From positions 1 through 9,078 of the forward strand of contig JAUVBS010000058.1 in the NCBI GenBank assembly GCA_030591105.1: a stretch of DNA of 9,078 nt, in the 5' to 3' direction. Shown here piece after piece: positions 6,101 through 9,078 of the stretch. The position numbers and the translations under genes were made by a program. Below the pieces are notes generated by a model that was not told the origin of the DNA, ran no database searches, and saw only the letters and a program-made list of their open reading frames with translations. The stretch's first letter is position 1. Every line of letters begins with the position of its first letter. Source of the DNA: a bacterium (lineage in GTDB: Bacteria > Krumholzibacteriota > Krumholzibacteriia > LZORAL124-64-63).

Positions 6101-6362
6101 CCTCGGCTGCTGTCGAGGTGATTTTCTTGATGCCATCGATGCCCTGGACCTGCTCCTCGATCTTGATGCAGATGCTCTCCTCGACTTCGCTTGGCGTCGC
6201 TCCGAGATAGAGGACCTGGATCTGGATCATATCCAGATCCATATCGGGAAAAACTTCCTGTTTGATCGTCGCCGCGCTCATCACGCCGGCGACGCAGATC
6301 GCCAACATCAGCAGGTTGGCCGCAACGTGGTTCTCCGCGAACCAGGTGATCACACTCTTCAT
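3111..6362 (-). CDS. RND superfamily efflux pump, inner-membrane permease subunit
   Basis: A 1083-residue proton-driven exporter (AcrB-like fold), close to the usual ~1030-1080. TM1 lies near residues 10-30, followed by a large periplasmic half (FPDMDLDMIQIQV is a family hallmark). TM2-TM6 span about 334-480, with GIVVDDAIVVGENI in TM4 (Asp397-Asp398, matching the AcrB proton-relay aspartates). A hydrophilic linker covers 485-525 and TM7 about 539-558. The second periplasmic half follows, then TM8-TM12 from about 896 and an Ala/Glu/Gln-rich cytosolic tail. In TM10 the sequence GVVVNDSLIMIDFINR places Asn962-Asp963 where AcrB has Lys940-Asn941, so the AcrB lysine is absent. ATG 6362 is supported by GGAGG 7 nt upstream and directly abuts the adaptor stop. 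As last gene of the operon it pairs with the adaptor and NodT-type channel. The CzcA heavy-metal type is less likely; the substrate is unknown. Confidence 0.95.
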   Translation of the reverse strand: MKSVITWFAENHVAANLLMLAICVAGVMSAATIKQEVFPDMDLDMIQIQVLYLGATPSEVEESICIKIEEQVQGIDGIKKITSTAAEGIGVVMIELDRNVDGQKVLDDLKSEVDRIITFPEETEKPVVTLLERRSPVIDMIVAGDVSERTLKVLADDIRDDLVGLDGITYAEVVGTRPYEISIEVSEQTLRSYGLTLADVTRAVKLNSLDLPGGSVKTDAGEILVRTKGQRYTGEQFANIVVIPRPDGTEVTLGQIATVKDGFEDIDAAARLDGKSAAMISVYRTGNEGVLGVAGTVKKYVAEQSDSLPAGVTLTTWYDRSDIYRSRMNLLTRNGLIGLVLVFLCLAIFLQLRLAFWVALGIAISFLGAFYVIPWFGVSLNMISMFAFIVSLGIVVDDAIVVGENIFSYRERGYSRQRAATLGTIEVSGPVIFAVMTTVVAFMPIAFVEGMMGKFMYNIPVVVIAILVFSLVESLFILPAHLSTIKVSQQSSENTGGDLTAATGLTGWHQRNKGFVQRKLEYVVNRYYRRHLEWALDHRGLVIALATAGFLLTIGMVAGKHIRFTFMPHIDSDNVICSLTLPQGATVADARSAVDQIEGALERLVGEIRTERPAEAPEVFRHTFTTIGSQPRGAQRMVGHGAAGASAGGAHLVEVVTELESAEKRGMSSNEIARRWRELTGPIPGAVSLAFSADLFGGGKAIQIQLSSPSTDHLIAVAHRLQGELANYPGVTDISDSFREGKVEVKLNLKPEARSLGLTLNDLARQVRQGFYGDEAMRIQRGRDEVKVMIRYPEQERRSLGHMEDMRIRTPSGAEVPFYRVAEVETGRGYASIERAERQRIVTVYADVDQSVTNAGEVLTDLQAHAIPDLLADYPGLRFSLEGQERDRAESMASLGRGFVFALFMIYVLLAVLFKSYAQPLIVMSAIPFGLMGAILGHLAMRQDLTILSLFGVVALTGVVVNDSLIMIDFINRTRRGGTPLRDAVLQSGMRRFRPIMLTSVTTFAGLTPLLLEKSLQARFLIPMAISLGFGVIFATVITLMLIPVGYTLLADAKRKLGMHDTLDAAESSAAETESEPQQQPAG
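6217..6241. repeat. 11-bp perfect inverted repeat inside the RND pump gene
   Basis: TGGATCTGGAT (6217-6227) and ATCCAGATCCA (6231-6241) are perfect inverted copies with a 3-nt spacer, about 120 nt into the pump coding sequence (the DMDLDMIQIQ region). The mRNA would form a stable hairpin there. It may simply result from the Asp/Met/Leu/Ile/Gln codon series. Confidence 0.8.
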
Positions 6363-7646
6363 CTAATGACCTCCGGCGGCCGCAGCGTTGCCATCGGCGG
6401 TGGCGTCCTTGGCGGTGGTGTCCTTGGCGGTGGTGTCGTCGTCGGTGGCGCCGTCGGCCACTGCTGCGCGCGTCGGCACACGCACTTCCATGCCGTCGGT
6501 CACGTACTGGAGGTTGCTCACGCAGATATCGTCACCGGGGCTGAGCCCGGCAGTGATGACTGCTGCGTTCACGCCGGCGCGGGCTACGGTCACCGACCTG
6601 ATTTCGATGCGCTGCTCGGGCGTGACGACCCAGACGTGGTTACCCGGGCGCAAGGCCGTACGCGGGATCGTCACGGCGCCGTCAGGGGGTGGCGTGGTGA
6701 AGATCGCCTCGACGAACATCCCTTCGACCAGCGGTGGCCGGTCGCCCTTGCGCCGGTAGGGGTCCGTTACCTCGATCACCACGGGTACCTGGCGGCTCTG
6801 TTGGTCGATGGCGCCGCCTAGACGAACCGCGTGGCCTTCCCAGTGATGGATCGCCCCGGAGAAATCCGCGCGTATGTCGACCGGTTGCCCCTCGGTCTGG
6901 TCGTCGCGGTTCTGGGGAACGCGAATCCAGGCGAGGTCTGCGTCGGGGATCGAAACGGTGATCTCCGCCACGTCGGTGCTGTAGATGGCGCCGAGAGATG
7001 AACCCGCGCGGACATACTGGCCGGCATCGACGTCGGCGCGCATGACGCGGCCATCGAACGGCGCGGCGATGGTGCAGCGCGCGAGATTGACGCGAGCTTG
7101 ACGCAGCGACGCTTCGGCGGCGCCTAGTTCGGCGCGTGCCAGCTCGAGTTGAGGCTCGCGAAAGACCAGTGGATTGGGTTCGTCGGGGTAGAGATCGTCG
7201 GATCGTCCCTGGCGACGTAGTTGTTCCCACTCGCGGCGCGCCACTTCGGCCTCTTCCTCGGCCAGGGCGAGGTTGTAACGGGCACGGGCCACTTCCGCCT
7301 CGGTCCGTTCGGCCGCCAGGGCGTAGTCGGTGTCATCGATCTTGAGCAGAAGGTCGCCGGCTCCAAAGAACGCGCCGGATTCGAAGTCGGCGCTCTTCTC
7401 GACCACTTGCCCGGAGACTTGCGGTACGATCTCGATGGCTCGCTTGGCGCGCACGGTGCCAAAACCGCGCACGTGGACCGCTGCCGTCTCGGCCGTTACC
7501 CGCTGGACTTGGATCACCGGACGGCGGATCGATGCCGGCCGCTTCGGGGGTTCCGGGCGCAGCCGGATCAGCATGACGGTGACCACCAGGGCCACCAGGA
7601 CGATACCCAGCGGCAACAGCACGCGTATCGCGCGGGAACTACTCAT
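6363..7646 (-). CDS. RND efflux periplasmic adaptor (membrane fusion protein, HlyD/AcrA-like)
   Basis: A 427-residue protein linking the RND pump to the outer-membrane channel. An N-terminal hydrophobic segment (IRVLLPLGIVLVALVVTVML, residues 7-26) would anchor it in the inner membrane; there is no lipobox cysteine. The two halves of the lipoyl/barrel-sandwich domain are visible as VPQVSGQVVE (74-83) and IAAPFDGRVM (193-202), flanking a helical hairpin of Ala/Glu/Arg-rich coiled coil (about 109-190). A beta-barrel domain (about 222-320) and a membrane-proximal domain (IPRTALRPGNHVWVV) follow. The tail (from about 395) is low-complexity Asp/Thr/Lys/Ala with KDTTA repeats. The start ATG 7646 has GAGGAGA (7659-7653) 6 nt upstream and overlaps the NodT stop by 8 bp (ATGAGTAG), indicating translational coupling. 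Its TAG immediately precedes the pump ATG. Confidence 0.93.
   Translation of the reverse strand: MSSSRAIRVLLPLGIVLVALVVTVMLIRLRPEPPKRPASIRRPVIQVQRVTAETAAVHVRGFGTVRAKRAIEIVPQVSGQVVEKSADFESGAFFGAGDLLLKIDDTDYALAAERTEAEVARARYNLALAEEEAEVARREWEQLRRQGRSDDLYPDEPNPLVFREPQLELARAELGAAEASLRQARVNLARCTIAAPFDGRVMRADVDAGQYVRAGSSLGAIYSTDVAEITVSIPDADLAWIRVPQNRDDQTEGQPVDIRADFSGAIHHWEGHAVRLGGAIDQQSRQVPVVIEVTDPYRRKGDRPPLVEGMFVEAIFTTPPPDGAVTIPRTALRPGNHVWVVTPEQRIEIRSVTVARAGVNAAVITAGLSPGDDICVSNLQYVTDGMEVRVPTRAAVADGATDDDTTAKDTTAKDATADGNAAAAGGH
6396..6440 (-). repeat. Three 15-bp tandem repeats in the adaptor C-terminal tail
   Basis: Units 6396-6410, 6411-6425 and 6426-6440 read, on the plus strand, GGCGGTGGCGTCCTT, GGCGGTGGTGTCCTT and GGCGGTGGTGTCGTC. 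Translated leftward they give the repeated DTTAK/DATA pattern of a probably disordered periplasmic tail. Phase with the codons is kept. Confidence 0.85.
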
Positions 7647-9078
7647 CGTTGATCTCCTCGGCGGTCGTTGTTTCGGGGGCGAGGGGCGATGGGGCTGCGG
7701 ACAGGTCCCACGGCCCGCCCAAAGCGAGGATCAGGTTGACGCGAGCGGTGCGGGACGCCCGCTGCGTCTGCAGCAGGCTGCTTTCGGAGTTGAAGAGCCG
7801 CCGCTGCGAATCGAGGGTAAGCAGCAAGTTGTCCAGGCCGCGGCGGTAACGCTCCTCCGCCAGCACCAACGAACGGCGTGCTTCTTCGACCGACAGGCGC
7901 AGCTCGACCTCCTGTGCGCGCAGGTAGTACTCCGCATCGAGTGCGCCCTCGACTTCACCGAAGGCGTGCAACACGGTACCGCGATACTTGCTGACTGCCT
8001 GGGCGGTCCGCGCCTGAGCGGCTTTGACCTGGGCCGTCAGTTCACCGCGATTGATCAGCGGCATGGTCAGATTGGCCACCAGCGACCAGATACTCGCGGT
8101 GCTGATGAACAGGTCCGCAATGTCGCTGGCGCGGGTGCCACCGTCGGCGGTCAAGGAGATGCGTGGAAACAGCGCCGCTTTGGCCTGGCCGATACGCGCC
8201 GTCGCAGCCGCCAGTTGCATCTCTGCCGCGATCAGATCCGGTCTTCGTTCGAGCAAGGTCGACGGCAAACCGGCCGGAACCGGCGGTAACGGATCTGGCA
8301 ATGCAGCCGAGTCGTAACCGGGCGCCGAAGAGGTGATCGTCCCGGCCGGGTAGCGACCCAGCAAGATCTCCAGCCGCCGGCGGGTAGCGTTGACGTTCCG
8401 CTGGTCGAAGGGGCGTTTCGCCAGGGCGGCGGCGAGGTTCTGGCGCGCCAACCTCAGGTCGAGGGCCGAAACGAGCCCGCGCAGGTAGCGGTTTCTGACC
8501 ACCACGAGGTTGTCCTCGAAGTTGGCGATGGTCCGCTCGGTGAGCGCCAGCTGCGCCTCCAGCTCGCGGATCTCCAGCCAGGTACGCACCACGTCGGCGA
8601 TGAGGGTCTGGGCGACGATACGACGGTTTTGCTCGGTGCCCAGCAGCTCAGCGTAGGCGGCCTGCTCGGCGCGGGAGAGACGGCCCCAGAGATCGATTTC
8701 CCAGTTGAAGGTCGCCAGCCCGGTGTACCGCGTGTTGTAAAAGGAAAAGTCTCCGCTCGGTAGCGACATCCCGATCTTGTTGCGCGCAGCGCTGGCCCCG
8801 ATGCCGACAGTGGGCCAGCGTGCCGCCTCGGAACCACCGTGCAGGGCACGGGCCTCGAGCACGCGGGCTACCGCTTGCTCCAGATCGTTATTGTAGAGCA
8901 AGGCCTGTTCGACCAAGCGGTTGAGTGTCGTGTCGCCGAAAGCGGTCCACCACCGTGGCTGGACCAGACCCGTACTGTCGGCCACCGCACTGGTGTCGGT
9001 GGTCGCCGGTCGCGCGGCGGTATATTCGGGAGCCGTCACGTCGGCCAGATCGGGCCGCACGTAATCCGGACCCTGGGC
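7639..9078 (-). CDS. NodT/OprM-type outer-membrane efflux factor (5' end beyond window)
   Basis: Outer-membrane channel of the tripartite exporter, TolC fold; 479 residues are present. The frame stays open to the right edge and begins AQGPDYVRPDL, which matches the GPDYxRP motif normally found just after the lipoprotein cysteine of NodT-type factors. The signal peptide and lipobox therefore lie just outside the window, and the GTG at 9060 is an internal valine codon. Two outer-membrane-efflux repeats are visible: the first includes RWWTAFGDTTLNRLVEQAL and FNWEIDLWGRLSRAEQAA; the second includes LLERRPDLIAAEMQLAAATA and a run of RIGQAKAALFPRISL. An amphipathic coiled-coil stretch (LAEERYRRGLDNLLLTLDSQR) lies near the C terminus. 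It ends at TAG 7641-7639, overlapping the adaptor start. It is the first gene of this operon within view. Confidence 0.94.
   Translation of the reverse strand, partial: AQGPDYVRPDLADVTAPEYTAARPATTDTSAVADSTGLVQPRWWTAFGDTTLNRLVEQALLYNNDLEQAVARVLEARALHGGSEAARWPTVGIGASAARNKIGMSLPSGDFSFYNTRYTGLATFNWEIDLWGRLSRAEQAAYAELLGTEQNRRIVAQTLIADVVRTWLEIRELEAQLALTERTIANFEDNLVVVRNRYLRGLVSALDLRLARQNLAAALAKRPFDQRNVNATRRRLEILLGRYPAGTITSSAPGYDSAALPDPLPPVPAGLPSTLLERRPDLIAAEMQLAAATARIGQAKAALFPRISLTADGGTRASDIADLFISTASIWSLVANLTMPLINRGELTAQVKAAQARTAQAVSKYRGTVLHAFGEVEGALDAEYYLRAQEVELRLSVEEARRSLVLAEERYRRGLDNLLLTLDSQRRLFNSESSLLQTQRASRTARVNLILALGGPWDLSAAPSPLAPETTTAEEINDE

Noticed and set aside
9058..9060. GTG 9060 as the start of the outer-membrane factor
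   Set aside because: The frame stays open to the edge and encodes GPDYVRP, the conserved start of the mature NodT-type protein, so the real start is outside the window.

Overview
The window is GC-rich, tightly packed, gammaproteobacterium-like DNA. The efflux genes, the AGCS transporter and the Shine-Dalgarno sites all look proteobacterial; the genus cannot be told from this sequence. It holds seven protein genes. Three on the left run rightward (+): the C-terminal part of an AGCS sodium:alanine/glycine symporter (cut by the left edge), a class I SAM-dependent methyltransferase 16 bp downstream, and, after seven tandem copies of a 15-bp repeat, a small very acidic protein of unknown function.

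The other four genes run leftward (-). The most notable lies at 2557-2910: a HesB/IscA-like (A-type Fe-S carrier family) gene with one in-frame TGA exactly where the family's first conserved cysteine sits. It has a GTG start with an excellent ribosome binding site upstream of the TGA, family-like sequence on both sides, and a stem-loop with bacterial SECIS geometry 25 nt after the TGA. I read it as a selenoprotein (Sec39), so the host should carry selA, selB, selC and selD elsewhere. An ordinary gene caller would report only a 72-residue fragment starting at an internal ATG. Terminator-like hairpins separate it from the convergent acidic-protein gene.

The right two thirds is one tripartite efflux operon, transcribed leftward: a NodT-type outer-membrane factor (5' end beyond the right edge), a membrane-fusion adaptor overlapping it by 8 bp, and a 1083-residue RND pump whose ATG directly follows the adaptor stop codon. 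Together they would form an inner membrane-periplasm-outer membrane exporter. The substrate cannot be inferred. The pump keeps the TM4 Asp-Asp pair but lacks the AcrB-type TM10 lysine.

Codon-phased short repeats occur in three places (15 bp after the methyltransferase, 18 bp in the acidic gene, 15 bp in the adaptor tail), suggesting local slippage expansion. No tRNA, rRNA, CRISPR array, insertion sequence or phage gene was seen.
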